From Mesostigma viride (Eukaryota > Streptophyta > Mesostigmatophyceae > Mesostigmatales > Mesostigmataceae), in assembly GCA_009746045.1 (NCBI GenBank), contig RPFO01001235.1, positions 1 to 47,014 of the forward strand: a stretch of DNA of 47,014 nt, read 5' to 3'. Every line of letters starts with the position of its first letter. Within the stretch, counting starts at the first letter, position 1. The position numbers and the translations under genes are program-made. The notes beneath the pieces were generated by a model that saw nothing but the letters and a program-made list of their open reading frames with translations, did no database searches and was not told where the DNA came from. Positions 19,712 to 27,750 of this stretch are shown piece by piece.

Positions 19712-19949
19712 TCTCTACAATGACTTCAGAAGTTATTTCGTTCTTGCCGTGGATCACGACCTTGCCACTCTCTCCCGCAAGCCCACGCGATTTCCTCTTG
19801 AGGACCCTCCTCTCCTTCCCGGTGAGCGGCTTGCTCCTACAGTACAGCATGGCTGCCTCGATGAACTCGCGAGGGGTGTCGGGGTAGAGTGTCATCCACT
19901 GGGCGATCTGCAGCATCTCGGCGTCGGAAAAGAGGTTGTCCATATTCAT
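19638..19949 (-). CDS. PLV hypothetical protein, 103 aa
   Basis: An upstream TTG codon in the same frame is ignored. The first ATG is at 19949, with a second two codons on. The N-terminal half is helical and hydrophobic (MLQIAQWMTLYPDTPREF), the middle is basic (KERRVLKRKSRG), and the tail is acidic and overlaps the penton-like gene by 74 nt. Function unknown. Overlap with a structural gene and the same orientation support expression. Confidence 0.6.
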   Translation of the reverse strand: MNMDNLFSDAEMLQIAQWMTLYPDTPREFIEAAMLYCRSKPLTGKERRVLKRKSRGLAGESGKVVIHGKNEITSEVIVENEGVRSGVQDVDAEDREQDQGRSP

Positions 19950-19978
19950 AGACCTTTGCAATATAGCATTCGAAATTT

Positions 19979-20503
19979 TTACAGGGGAGATTCACGAGAC
20001 CCACTAATACCAGTAAGCTCCCCCCGTCTAAGGGCCCCGGATACGTGCTTCGGTTCCTTCTTCTTGATCATTGCTCTCAGATGCTGGTTCAGTCCTTGTT
20101 GGGTATTTGATTTTGGCTTTAACCCGCAATCCGCACATTCATAGTCGATACTAGAAAATCGCGACCCGCCTTCAAGTCTCGCTGGTTCTGGCGAGGCAGC
20201 TACTGGTGGTGCTACTGGGACAGACACTGGAGCGGCCGCTTCAGGTTTTTGGTCATAGGCGGACAAGGGAGGGTACGCGACAGGTTTAGCGTTTGCCATG
20301 ATGGCGGACATCAACATCGCGTCCCTGAACCCGCGGATCTCGGCGACTTTGCCTTTCTTGGCGGGTCGGCGCACTGGGGTCGAGTGGATGATGATGGAGT
20401 TGGTCATCGTGCTCGTCGTGGGCATTTGGGCAGTGGTGCGGACCTTGCGGCGAGCCTTGTGTGCTTTCTTACTTGGGCGTTTTGACGTCTTCCGAGGCAT
20501 CAT
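19979..20503 (-). CDS. PLV basic protein with a C-terminal zinc-finger-like motif, 174 aa
   Basis: The N-terminal ~60 residues are strongly basic (KRPSKKAHKARRKVR), as in DNA-binding or core proteins. A Pro/Ala-rich linker (about 80-110) follows. Near the C terminus YECADCGLKPKSNTQQGLNQ then H (C123, C126, H141, possibly H153) resembles a degenerate C2H2 finger. The likely role is genome condensation in the virion or transcription regulation, but this is inference. The start is the first of two adjacent ATGs. TTATAAA lies 5 nt upstream and TCTTAG further up. Confidence 0.65.
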   Translation of the reverse strand: MMPRKTSKRPSKKAHKARRKVRTTAQMPTTSTMTNSIIIHSTPVRRPAKKGKVAEIRGFRDAMLMSAIMANAKPVAYPPLSAYDQKPEAAAPVSVPVAPPVAASPEPARLEGGSRFSSIDYECADCGLKPKSNTQQGLNQHLRAMIKKKEPKHVSGALRRGELTGISGSRESPL

Positions 20504-20529
20504 GTGCTTTATAACACTGTACTAAGATT

Positions 20530-23500
20530 TTAAACAGTCCACGTGATTGGGCCAAATATCTCCCCACTTGCCGGCAATCCTGACTTGGACCTGCATTTGA
20601 GGGGCGGGTCGAGATACACCACAGCACTACCAGAACCCAGCGGCTTATCCACCCTCAAGAGTATCTCATACACCCCGTCAGCCTCGTCATAACCAGGCGC
20701 GACTCGCCAAGATGGACCGACAAGGAGCCTGCCGGTTGTGCCAGGCCCATAAATGAAATTCACGGCATCTGGCAGAAGTCTGTAGGGGTGGCCGATGTCC
20801 AGAAGGGCGGGCGCACCTTGCGTGAAATGGACCCGGAGATAGAACGCGCTAAGTGTGGTCGGGGGCGATATGACAGCCCCGTTTTGATCTCGAAAGCTCA
20901 CAGTTCCCTTTGGTCCGAGTTCCCAGAGCTCTGGCTGCATGTAGTCATAGGCCACCGTTCGCATCCCGGTTATCGAGAATGGGATTCTATGGGCCTCGCG
21001 CTCGTCTGTGTAGACAGCCTCATTGAGGTATGATGTCGTGCCTACTTGAAACCCCCCGTCTCCGTAAAATTTTGCAGTAGACGAGTCCATGTATACGAGG
21101 GTAGAGCTTGGATTGAAAGAGCCAGTCGGCAGGAACGTGGCGGTGAACAAATGTGTTAGACCTCCTAGAGAAGGTATGAAAGGCGTTGATAATTGGATTG
21201 ATACATTGATCCACCTCTGACCAGCGCCATTTATACCTGATGAAGTAGTGAGTACCCCTCCCACCCATTCCGCCCCTTTTATAATGGTGCTGAACAGGTT
21301 AGTAGTACTTAAGCTCCCATGGTTATAGTACAGCGACACCTCGAACTTTTTTATGTGTGGGAGGTCTGGTAGTACCCCATAGACAGCAACTGGGTACGTC
21401 ATGGGCGTATTCCCATGATTGTATGGCGGCAACTTGGCGACGGCGTGGACGATGTTATCTTTCGTTGTCAGAAGTTCCGTGTAATAAAGGTTCGCCACCC
21501 CGGGAACAGGAGAGGAGAAGTAGTTACGGCCCATGATCGAACAAATTAGCGCTTGTGTGCCGCGGTGGGTAAGGCGCAAGGTGTCTCCAGAGCTCGAGTA
21601 AAGGCCTAAAGAGTTTGTGGTTGTGAGTGAGACAAACTCTGTGGTATTCGTGTCATCCACCAAACCGCTTTGGTTGATGATCACCTGACTTCCGGTGTCG
21701 AGATAAAACACGATCCTGAGTTGACCAGGTGCGTATGGGGCCACAATTCCTGTCGGAGAGGCCGTGAAAATCCCTCCAACACCGTTAGATAACTTAGTCA
21801 TGCTGCTTAGACCTGTCGGGGCCCCATAAGAGATGTATCGCTCAACCAGCCCGTCAGATCGCCTCCTGAACGCCACCCAGAAAATCGTCTTGCTAGCCCA
21901 CGTAGCGTCGAGGGTGTACTGTGTGGCAATCTTGAGGTTTTGATACAACCCGATCTTTCCCTCGGCTTTGTTTATATTGATCCCGCACACTGACCACCAG
22001 TTGTCTGCGGCACCCTGATTCCGCCAGCACTCGTGTCCGTCCGTAAATGCGGGATGGTACTTGCCAGTGATGTCATTGTGGTCTGATAAGGAAACGAATG
22101 CGCTACCAGACGGTACAACGATCTCGAAGCACACCAAGAACGGCCCATCGATCTCCTCGTCGGTGAACACCACGCACTTAGTTGGTGGAGTTATGTCATC
22201 AGCAGCAAGCGCGTTAAAGTTGGCGGGACTCGCCGTGTAGAGGTAATTCTCGTGTGTTGGCTGCAGAGTCGTTGTGTGGTCGCGTGAAAATTGGAACAGG
22301 CTATGGAACGTCGCAGCAGGACCAGTGACAGTCACCGTCTCTCCGGTGATGTTCGGGGTGTCGCGGGGACACGAGAAACGCGGGACGACTTGCACCTCTT
22401 TCAGGGAGGGGTCTGGCAGGAGGTAGGCAATGCCCCCAGCACCGGTCACGGATCCCTGACTGACCCCGTTTGCCACCACCTCAAAACTGGCGGCAGTGTG
22501 CGCGCTACTGCCATAGCCCGTGTCGTGGTCCGCGTGCATCTGGACGCCTATTCTAGCCGGCTTGATCGTCGAGAAGAACCTGCTAGGGGATCGGATGGCG
22601 GGGACGAGAGGGTCGGTCTTCACCACGCCGATGATCACGCCCTTCCGCTGAGTCGTCGAGGTCGTTATGGTCCCGTCGTCGTATATTGTCACATCAGCCG
22701 ACAGGTATTTCCCGTTGTCCGCCGAAGTCAACGCGCAGGTCACGGCGTCCTCCCCTCGCAGGCCTCCGTCTTCATCCAATTCGATCCCGCCGTTGGGGCT
22801 AGTCAGAGAGACCTCGTCAACCTTCCAAGTGATAGGAAGCTTCCTTTGATAGGCGTACGGTGTCGTGTTCTGAATGCCCAAGGTGACCCCCGGTATCGCT
22901 CCATCGCCTATCAAGACCCACGTTTTGTGCGGCGTGGAATTCTCCCAGTAAGTCTCGTTCACCTGGTCGATCCGCCCTATGTCCCAGGCCGTTAGAGGGG
23001 CGTATGTGCGCGTGATGTGGAGGCCGTTAGAGAGTCTCTGCATCCTATTCAGGTCCCTAGTCGTCGCAAACCCGACCTGAGAGAAACTCATCAGTTTTCC
23101 AAAATACGCATGACCGGTGCTTCCAAAATGGATTTCGTCCATGTGAGGACCGTCTACAGTCTGGCTTGCGTTGATCGGATCCAAAGCCCCAAGAACCTGG
23201 ACTTGGTACGTGCATTTCCCGTCGCTGTCTCCTCCCGTGACCGTGTAGGGAAGAAGTATGCGGATATCCTGATTGTTTGTGATCGTGAACGTAGTTCCAG
23301 GGGCAGACAAGGTGCCGTTCTCGTATTGGATCGTGAACATGGCGCTAGGGCTGGGCAATGTGGTGTATCCAACACTGTGCCTATCAAATAGCCAGTCGAT
23401 CTGATCGCGCGTCAATATTCGGTCTGCGACGATCTCGGAAATTGTCGCGTATTGGTCGAGCAGTCGCAAAGAGGAAATCCGAATCCAATCTGCGACGATG

Positions 23501-23766
23501 CCCCCGTCGACCTCTAACATCCCGCTTGTCTCGCCTGTCGTGACGGCCGTCCATTCGCTGTAGTTGTCGCCCAGTCTCACTCGCGTCGGGGCGCTCGGGT
23601 ATACGTAGCGGACCCCGTTAACGGTGATGTGCGAGTCGAAGGGATGGACCTGCAGCTGAAGGGACTGGAGATCGCTCTCGAGGTCCGCAATTCGCTCGTC
23701 CACCGTGTCCTCTCCGAGCCCTGTGCTCAGGTTATAATTGGCAGGATTCCCGCTAACCACGACCAT
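20530..23766 (-). CDS. PLV large fibre-like protein, 1078 aa
   Basis: The second-largest gene of the provirus and the first of the leftward block. A short N-terminal heptad-like segment (DERIADLESDLQSLQLQ, about residues 23-39) suggests trimerisation. The remainder is Thr/Ser/Gly/Asn-rich and beta-strand-rich without detectable tandem repeats, as in viral and phage tail-fibre or spike proteins. No catalytic motif or membrane segment was recognised. The likely role is a host-attachment fibre, perhaps acting with the Ig/LamG protein at 15382. The ATG at 23766 is 39 nt from the oppositely directed gene at 23806, so both share one short intergenic promoter. Confidence 0.7.
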   Translation of the reverse strand: MVVVSGNPANYNLSTGLGEDTVDERIADLESDLQSLQLQVHPFDSHITVNGVRYVYPSAPTRVRLGDNYSEWTAVTTGETSGMLEVDGGIVADWIRISSLRLLDQYATISEIVADRILTRDQIDWLFDRHSVGYTTLPSPSAMFTIQYENGTLSAPGTTFTITNNQDIRILLPYTVTGGDSDGKCTYQVQVLGALDPINASQTVDGPHMDEIHFGSTGHAYFGKLMSFSQVGFATTRDLNRMQRLSNGLHITRTYAPLTAWDIGRIDQVNETYWENSTPHKTWVLIGDGAIPGVTLGIQNTTPYAYQRKLPITWKVDEVSLTSPNGGIELDEDGGLRGEDAVTCALTSADNGKYLSADVTIYDDGTITTSTTQRKGVIIGVVKTDPLVPAIRSPSRFFSTIKPARIGVQMHADHDTGYGSSAHTAASFEVVANGVSQGSVTGAGGIAYLLPDPSLKEVQVVPRFSCPRDTPNITGETVTVTGPAATFHSLFQFSRDHTTTLQPTHENYLYTASPANFNALAADDITPPTKCVVFTDEEIDGPFLVCFEIVVPSGSAFVSLSDHNDITGKYHPAFTDGHECWRNQGAADNWWSVCGININKAEGKIGLYQNLKIATQYTLDATWASKTIFWVAFRRRSDGLVERYISYGAPTGLSSMTKLSNGVGGIFTASPTGIVAPYAPGQLRIVFYLDTGSQVIINQSGLVDDTNTTEFVSLTTTNSLGLYSSSGDTLRLTHRGTQALICSIMGRNYFSSPVPGVANLYYTELLTTKDNIVHAVAKLPPYNHGNTPMTYPVAVYGVLPDLPHIKKFEVSLYYNHGSLSTTNLFSTIIKGAEWVGGVLTTSSGINGAGQRWINVSIQLSTPFIPSLGGLTHLFTATFLPTGSFNPSSTLVYMDSSTAKFYGDGGFQVGTTSYLNEAVYTDEREAHRIPFSITGMRTVAYDYMQPELWELGPKGTVSFRDQNGAVISPPTTLSAFYLRVHFTQGAPALLDIGHPYRLLPDAVNFIYGPGTTGRLLVGPSWRVAPGYDEADGVYEILLRVDKPLGSGSAVVYLDPPLKCRSKSGLPASGEIFGPITWTV

Positions 23767-23805
23767 GTTGTTCTAATATTATCTAAGACATTAACTATAG
23801 CGCCA
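23767..23805. promoter_or_regulatory. Bidirectional promoter between the two viral gene blocks
   Basis: This 39-bp gap separates all leftward from all rightward genes. Rightward it holds TCTAAG (23782-23787) and CTATAG (23795-23800), five bases before the ATG at 23806, matching the two-box motif of other viral genes. Leftward it reads TCTTAG then ATAATATTAG. Confidence 0.65.
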
Positions 23806-24363
23806 ATGAACCCAGTCCCAGACGCCCCAGATTCGCCAACGAGCCCCGCCGCCGCCGACGTGGAATCGACAGCACCCCAGGAGCCCGTAAAGACCGAGGA
23901 GGTTAGCAAGGCCGTGAAGTACAAGAAGGGCGCACAACTCTCCGAGGAGCAGAAGCAGGCCCTCAGGGACAAGATGCGGCCGTACCACCAGAAGAGGAAC
24001 GAGGAGCGCGCCAAGAAGCGCCAGGAGGAGCGCGAGGCCGAGATCACCAAGCGCAAGGTCCTTGAGAAGGAACTCGAACTCCAGCGGCAGAGACTGGTCG
24101 AGCTCGAGCTGGAGGAGAAGCGAAACAAGTTCCGGATAGAACGACTGTTGGCCGCCGAGGAGGTCGCCGAGACTCCGACGGACACCCCTCGACCCCGCCG
24201 CGGGAAGAAGCCAAAGTACGAGGTCGAGCAGGAGGAGCGCGAACAGGCCGCCAAACCGAAAGCCCCTCCGCCTGCCGTGAAGACCGCGCCGACTCTCACG
24301 CCTTACGAGCAAAGGATGCTGGCTATCCGGGCATCCCTGCTGGCCTCGCTCAACGACGACTAA
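23806..24363 (+). CDS. PLV coiled-coil protein, 185 aa
   Basis: An open frame extends upstream to 23629, but the ATG at 23806 directly follows the shared promoter motif, so it is taken as the start. After a Pro/Ala/Ser-rich N terminus, residues ~45-125 are Lys/Arg/Glu-rich with long helical heptads (KRQEEREAEITKRKVLEKEL), a likely coiled coil. A basic Pro-rich linker and a short helical C terminus follow. It precedes the packaging ATPase by 20 nt. A scaffold, terminase-accessory or DNA-associated role is possible, but no family was recognised. Confidence 0.7.
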   Translation: MNPVPDAPDSPTSPAAADVESTAPQEPVKTEEVSKAVKYKKGAQLSEEQKQALRDKMRPYHQKRNEERAKKRQEEREAEITKRKVLEKELELQRQRLVELELEEKRNKFRIERLLAAEEVAETPTDTPRPRRGKKPKYEVEQEEREQAAKPKAPPPAVKTAPTLTPYEQRMLAIRASLLASLNDD

Positions 24364-24383
24364 AAATCTCTGCCTTCTAATAA

Positions 24384-25268
24384 ATGCCAGAAATCGAGAG
24401 CATCCACATCGAGACGCCGCTCGCCAACAAGGACCTCAAGCTGAAATACGCCAAGACCCGCCAGGTCCCATCCAACGCGCCAAGGCTGCACTTTATCGCC
24501 TCTTTTGTGGGCATGCGAGGGACCGGGAAGACGACGGCGGCCATCAACATGGTCAAGGCGTACTTCGACGCGCACTCTTTCGACAAACTGTACCTGATCT
24601 CGGGGTCCGCCACGACCGAGCCGAAGTACAAGCTCCTTCCGACGCCCGCCATGAGTATGGAGACGTACACGGACGACAGCTTCAACCAGATGGTGGCGGA
24701 CATCAAGAAAGACCTCACGGAATACGAGGAGTACCAGCGGGACTTGAAGGTGTGGGAAAAGTTCAAGAAGGAGTTCTTAGACGGCCAGAAGACCGAAGAA
24801 GACATGGACCTCAACATGTTTTTGACCCTCGACAGGCTTCAGTTCAAAGAGCCCGAGACGCGGTTCCAGTACGGGCCTCCCTCCTCGATCATCCTCATCG
24901 ACGACATGGCGGGGTCAAAGCTCTACCGGGCGGACTCGAAAGGTCCCGTGTCGTCCTTTGCATTCAAACACCGGCACCTGTTAACGTCCATGGTCTTCGT
25001 CAACCAGTCATTCACGAGCGCGGGAGTTCCGAGGTCCGTCCGCGCCAACGTCTCGTTCCTCGTGCTCTTCCGCACCAAGGACCGGCGGGCCTCGCGACAG
25101 ATCGCAGAAGAATCGGCGGGTCACACGTCACCAGAGGACTTCCTGGCACTGTGGGAGTACGCCACCCAAAACAGCCCACACGACTTCCTCGCGGTCGACA
25201 ACGACGAACCAGACGACTCGAAACGCTATAGGAAAAACTTTGATACCTACTTGGTCCTGAAAAAATAA
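24384..25268 (+). CDS. PLV DNA-packaging ATPase (A32/FtsK-HerA type), 294 aa
   Basis: Motor that would pump viral DNA into the capsid. Walker A is GMRGTGKT (residues 43-50) after a hydrophobic strand. Walker B is SIILIDDM (168-175, D173/D174). A downstream strand TSMVFVNQSF (201-210) supplies the Asn/Gln sensor typical of the A32 lineage. Residues ~105-160 form a helical, charged insertion between the Walker motifs, longer than in many A32 ATPases. The start codon overlaps an AATAAA. The gene lies in the rightward block, 28 nt before the AT-hook gene. Confidence 0.93.
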   Translation: MPEIESIHIETPLANKDLKLKYAKTRQVPSNAPRLHFIASFVGMRGTGKTTAAINMVKAYFDAHSFDKLYLISGSATTEPKYKLLPTPAMSMETYTDDSFNQMVADIKKDLTEYEEYQRDLKVWEKFKKEFLDGQKTEEDMDLNMFLTLDRLQFKEPETRFQYGPPSSIILIDDMAGSKLYRADSKGPVSSFAFKHRHLLTSMVFVNQSFTSAGVPRSVRANVSFLVLFRTKDRRASRQIAEESAGHTSPEDFLALWEYATQNSPHDFLAVDNDEPDDSKRYRKNFDTYLVLKK

Positions 25269-25296
25269 AATCTATTCTTATTACTATACACTTGCG

Positions 25297-25826
25297 ATGG
25301 ACTTGAAGCAGGCATTTTCTCAGCCCACGACGCCCTCCCCACAATATAGCCTCCCAGACCCAGCCACTCACAATTGCGCGGGGCTCAAGGTGAATAACAA
25401 CTCCTACCGTGGCAGTTCCGACCGCCGAGATCTGGTGCTCAACCTGGCCACACTCGTGCGCTACCTGACCGGCGCCAGAATAGCACCAAAGGTCCACGAG
25501 AGGATGGCGGCGTTTGTGCGAGAGTGCGGGTACGACGGCGAGCTGCCCCCCACGCATACCGGGATAGGCCACGAGTGCCGCCAAAAGTTGATGCACATCA
25601 TCGCCATGAAACGCAAACCCCGCAACCCCCCCCTCCGCCAAAGGCCCCTCGCCCCCCGAAAATCAAAAAGGAAGTCATCCCTCGGAGCCCCAAGAAGCGT
25701 GGTAGGCCCGCGGGGTCGAAGGACACAAAGCCGAGGACTCATAATATCGACCCCGAAACAGGTCTTCCCAAGCCTTGGGGGAGGCCTAAGAAAGGGAAGT
25801 CGGGTGGCGATGACAAAAGAACCTAA
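25297..25826 (+). CDS. PLV AT-hook DNA-binding protein, interrupted by a frameshift
   Basis: The frame from ATG 25297 gives a plausible 110-residue N-terminal domain (to KLMHIIAMKRKPRNPP). After the C8 run at 25626-25633 that frame degrades into basic low complexity and runs on to 25887. The -1 frame opened at the same run instead gives a Pro/Lys-rich segment with two AT-hook cores (KKRGRPAGSK and WGRPKKGK) and a stop at 25826. The coherent product therefore uses both frames, so the gene is recorded over 25297-25826. This could be programmed -1 slippage, a mutation, or a homopolymer error in the consensus. The likely role is minor-groove DNA binding. The start follows TCTA ... CTATACA. Confidence 0.65.
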
Positions 25827-26276
25827 AACTCACGTTTTCTTTATTCGATTTGATATCTATTTGCACCATTGTGTGCGCCTTGAGTAGAGCTTTCCGGGGA
25901 CACCAAGAACGTCGAAAACGGACTACAAACGAGAAAGTTACGCCACTTGGCGCGAGAGGGTGTGGGAAGGGGGCGGCGGCCGGTGACAGAGGTCTGCGCG
26001 AAGCGCGCGGAATGATTTCCGACATTTTCGACCATTCCGATTTTTTTGGCAGGCATCGAGAGAAAGTTCCCGGGCCTTGAAAACTTCTTGTCAAGGGGTG
26101 CCAGTGTTTTGGGACTTGTGAAATTTTAAAAAAGTTGGCTCGAAATTCATCAACCCTTGGCTGCAAGTTTTCATACCCTAAAAATATTAGCTCGATGCCC
26201 AAGAATCGAAACAAAAATCAACAGTGCGTTCAAAAATCCCAAATTTTTTTCTAATGTATAGGTATAAGTACCCGCC
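25827..26276. other. 450-bp intergenic region before the recombinase gene
   Basis: No convincing ORF. The 5' half is GC-rich with a short palindromic GCGCGAAGCGCGC (26000 area). The 3' half is AT-rich and ends in the promoter motif at 26250-26267. It is the longest non-coding gap inside the provirus and could hold a control element. Confidence 0.5.
26250..26267 (+). promoter_or_regulatory. Viral promoter motif before the recombinase gene
   Basis: TCTAA (26250-26254) followed by GGTATAA (26261-26267), 9 nt before the ATG at 26277. Confidence 0.65.
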
Positions 26277-27557
26277 ATGGTCAAAGTCGTCAGGTCCGAG
26301 GAAGAACTCCGCCAACGCCGGGAAGCGCAGGCCCGCTATCGGCTCAAACACCCAGAGAAGGCCGCCCTACAGCGAATGAGAGCGATGGCCAAGAAGGACC
26401 AGTGGACACCCACCGAGAAGTGGTTGGAGAAACACGGGACAGATTGCGAAGAGGTCAACGAGGTGCGAGCAGTCGTCGGCCTCCCAGAAAAGGAGTGCAA
26501 ACCCCAGGAAGCACCTTCAAAGCCCGCGCCGCCTAAGAAGACATTGGCACACCCCGCCCTTTGGTCCTTGGACGACGCCAAGAACATGGTCGCGAATTTG
26601 CCGGAGACGCTAAGCCCCGCTGAGGGGGCGGGAAGGAAGAGGGCGCAGAGGGCCAAGGGGCAGATTTCGAGGGGTTCTGGGAAGACATACCTCGCGCGGT
26701 TGACAAAGATCCTCAGGCATCTAGGATACGAACCAGACAAAGACGGTGCCAAACCTGTGACGCCCCTCCTCGACACCAAGAAAGTGCGCGAGGCCGTAGA
26801 CGCCCTGTCTGAGCCTTCCGAGAGGGGCGGCAAGAAGGACCGCGCCATCACCAAGAAGACGAACGCCAAGGACCTTTTCTCATCGATCAACTCGATCGAT
26901 AACCAGATGGATGCCGGCAAAAGGATCCCGCAAGACGTGCGCGAGGCCTACGTGGAGGACATGGCGACGTCCCAGGAAGGTCTCGAGGCCAACGCGGAAT
27001 TCGTGAGCGAAAACAAGCCACCAGCCCACCCATGGCCCGAGCTCGTCGAGTTGCGAGATAAGGCCGTCAAAGAGGGCTTGGAGAGCGACAAGGCGCTCAT
27101 CGGCCTCCTCTACTTTTCCGGCGAAGAACTGCCACCTGTCAGGCTCGACTACCACGACGCCCGGATTGTGAAATCGGCGAAAGAATTGGGAAAGACCGAG
27201 AACGGCTACATCCCAAAAGAGTACAGGTTCATCATCAACGCCCACAAGACCGCGCCGGTCCTCGGGGCGATAGATTTTGTAGTCCCCAAGAATCTGAAAA
27301 CGTTGCGAGAAGCGCTCGACATGCGGAAAGACAGGCCTTACTTGTTCATGCCTTCTCGAGGCAAAAAAGCCCCAATGTCAGTCGAAACATTCGGCGCGAT
27401 CCTCCGCAAACATTTCCACGGCGTCGACAACGCTCGCCAGGCTTTCGTGACCCAATTTGTCATGAATGCAGGCATGGCGGCGAGGAAGCGGTTTGCGAAA
27501 ATGATGGCGCACTCGGTCAACGTCCAGATCCAATACGAAAGAATGAGGAATGATTGA
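26277..27557 (+). CDS. PLV tyrosine recombinase (integrase), 426 aa
   Basis: Would integrate or resolve the viral genome by covalent 3'-phosphotyrosine chemistry. The C-terminal catalytic domain shows R289 (PPVRLDYHDARI), beta-hairpin K324 (INAHKTAPVLG), box II R387 (NARQAFVTQF), H412 (MAHSVNVQ) and the nucleophile Y420 (QIQYER). The usual His of the HxxR box is Asp384, and the residue after R387 is Gln instead of His. This departs from the consensus but occurs in divergent families. The N-terminal ~130 residues are basic, Lys/Arg-rich helices, followed by a core-binding-like helical region. The ATG at 26277 is in a strong Kozak context (cccgccATGg), 9 nt after the promoter motif. The (TA)n ends of the provirus may reflect its target preference. 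Confidence 0.85.
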   Translation: MVKVVRSEEELRQRREAQARYRLKHPEKAALQRMRAMAKKDQWTPTEKWLEKHGTDCEEVNEVRAVVGLPEKECKPQEAPSKPAPPKKTLAHPALWSLDDAKNMVANLPETLSPAEGAGRKRAQRAKGQISRGSGKTYLARLTKILRHLGYEPDKDGAKPVTPLLDTKKVREAVDALSEPSERGGKKDRAITKKTNAKDLFSSINSIDNQMDAGKRIPQDVREAYVEDMATSQEGLEANAEFVSENKPPAHPWPELVELRDKAVKEGLESDKALIGLLYFSGEELPPVRLDYHDARIVKSAKELGKTENGYIPKEYRFIINAHKTAPVLGAIDFVVPKNLKTLREALDMRKDRPYLFMPSRGKKAPMSVETFGAILRKHFHGVDNARQAFVTQFVMNAGMAARKRFAKMMAHSVNVQIQYERMRND

Positions 27558-27588
27558 TTCGCTCACTTGTTGAAAATTGATTGTCACC

Positions 27589-27611
27589 CTTTTATAACGT
27601 AGTTATAAAAG
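27589..27611. promoter_or_regulatory. AT-rich perfect palindrome upstream of the primase-helicase gene
   Basis: The arms CTTTTATAAC and GTTATAAAAG flank GTA, a perfect 10-bp inverted repeat in the 193-bp gap between the recombinase and primase-helicase genes. It could be an origin-type element, a transcription signal or a 3'-end structure. Confidence 0.5.
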
Positions 27612-27657
27612 TCCCGGGTTTTTTCGACCATTGAGAAAGTCTATTCTTTTATTGATT

Positions 27658-27663
27658 AATAAA
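27658..27663 (+). terminator. AATAAA polyadenylation signal for the recombinase transcript
   Basis: AATAAA about 100 nt past the recombinase stop codon (27557), upstream of the next gene's promoter motif. Confidence 0.4.
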
Positions 27664-27720
27664 ATCCAAGTTTTTGTCCAACCCAGAAAATTCCAACCCG
27701 AGTCCAGCCAGAAAAAAAAA

Positions 27721-27739
27721 TCTAAGCATAGAGGTATAC
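27721..27739 (+). promoter_or_regulatory. Viral promoter motif before the primase-helicase gene
   Basis: TCTAAG (27721-27726) and GGTATAC (27733-27739), 11 nt before ATG 27751. It sits inside a longer open frame that starts at 27631, and it decides the start codon choice. Confidence 0.7.
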
Positions 27740-27750
27740 ACACATTCATC

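Noticed and set aside
22291-22995. 234-codon plus-strand ORF inside the fibre-like gene
   Set aside because: Antisense shadow without recognisable motifs, inside a long intact gene.
23727-24312. Minus-strand ORFs of 173 and 190 codons opposite the coiled-coil gene
   Set aside because: Leu/Ser-rich shadows of the Lys/Glu/Arg-rich plus-strand gene. They lack the promoter motif and conflict with the divergent layout.
27631-27750. Upstream extension of the primase-helicase to 27631
   Set aside because: The 40 extra codons lie over the promoter motif and an AATAAA signal. ATG 27751 is better placed.
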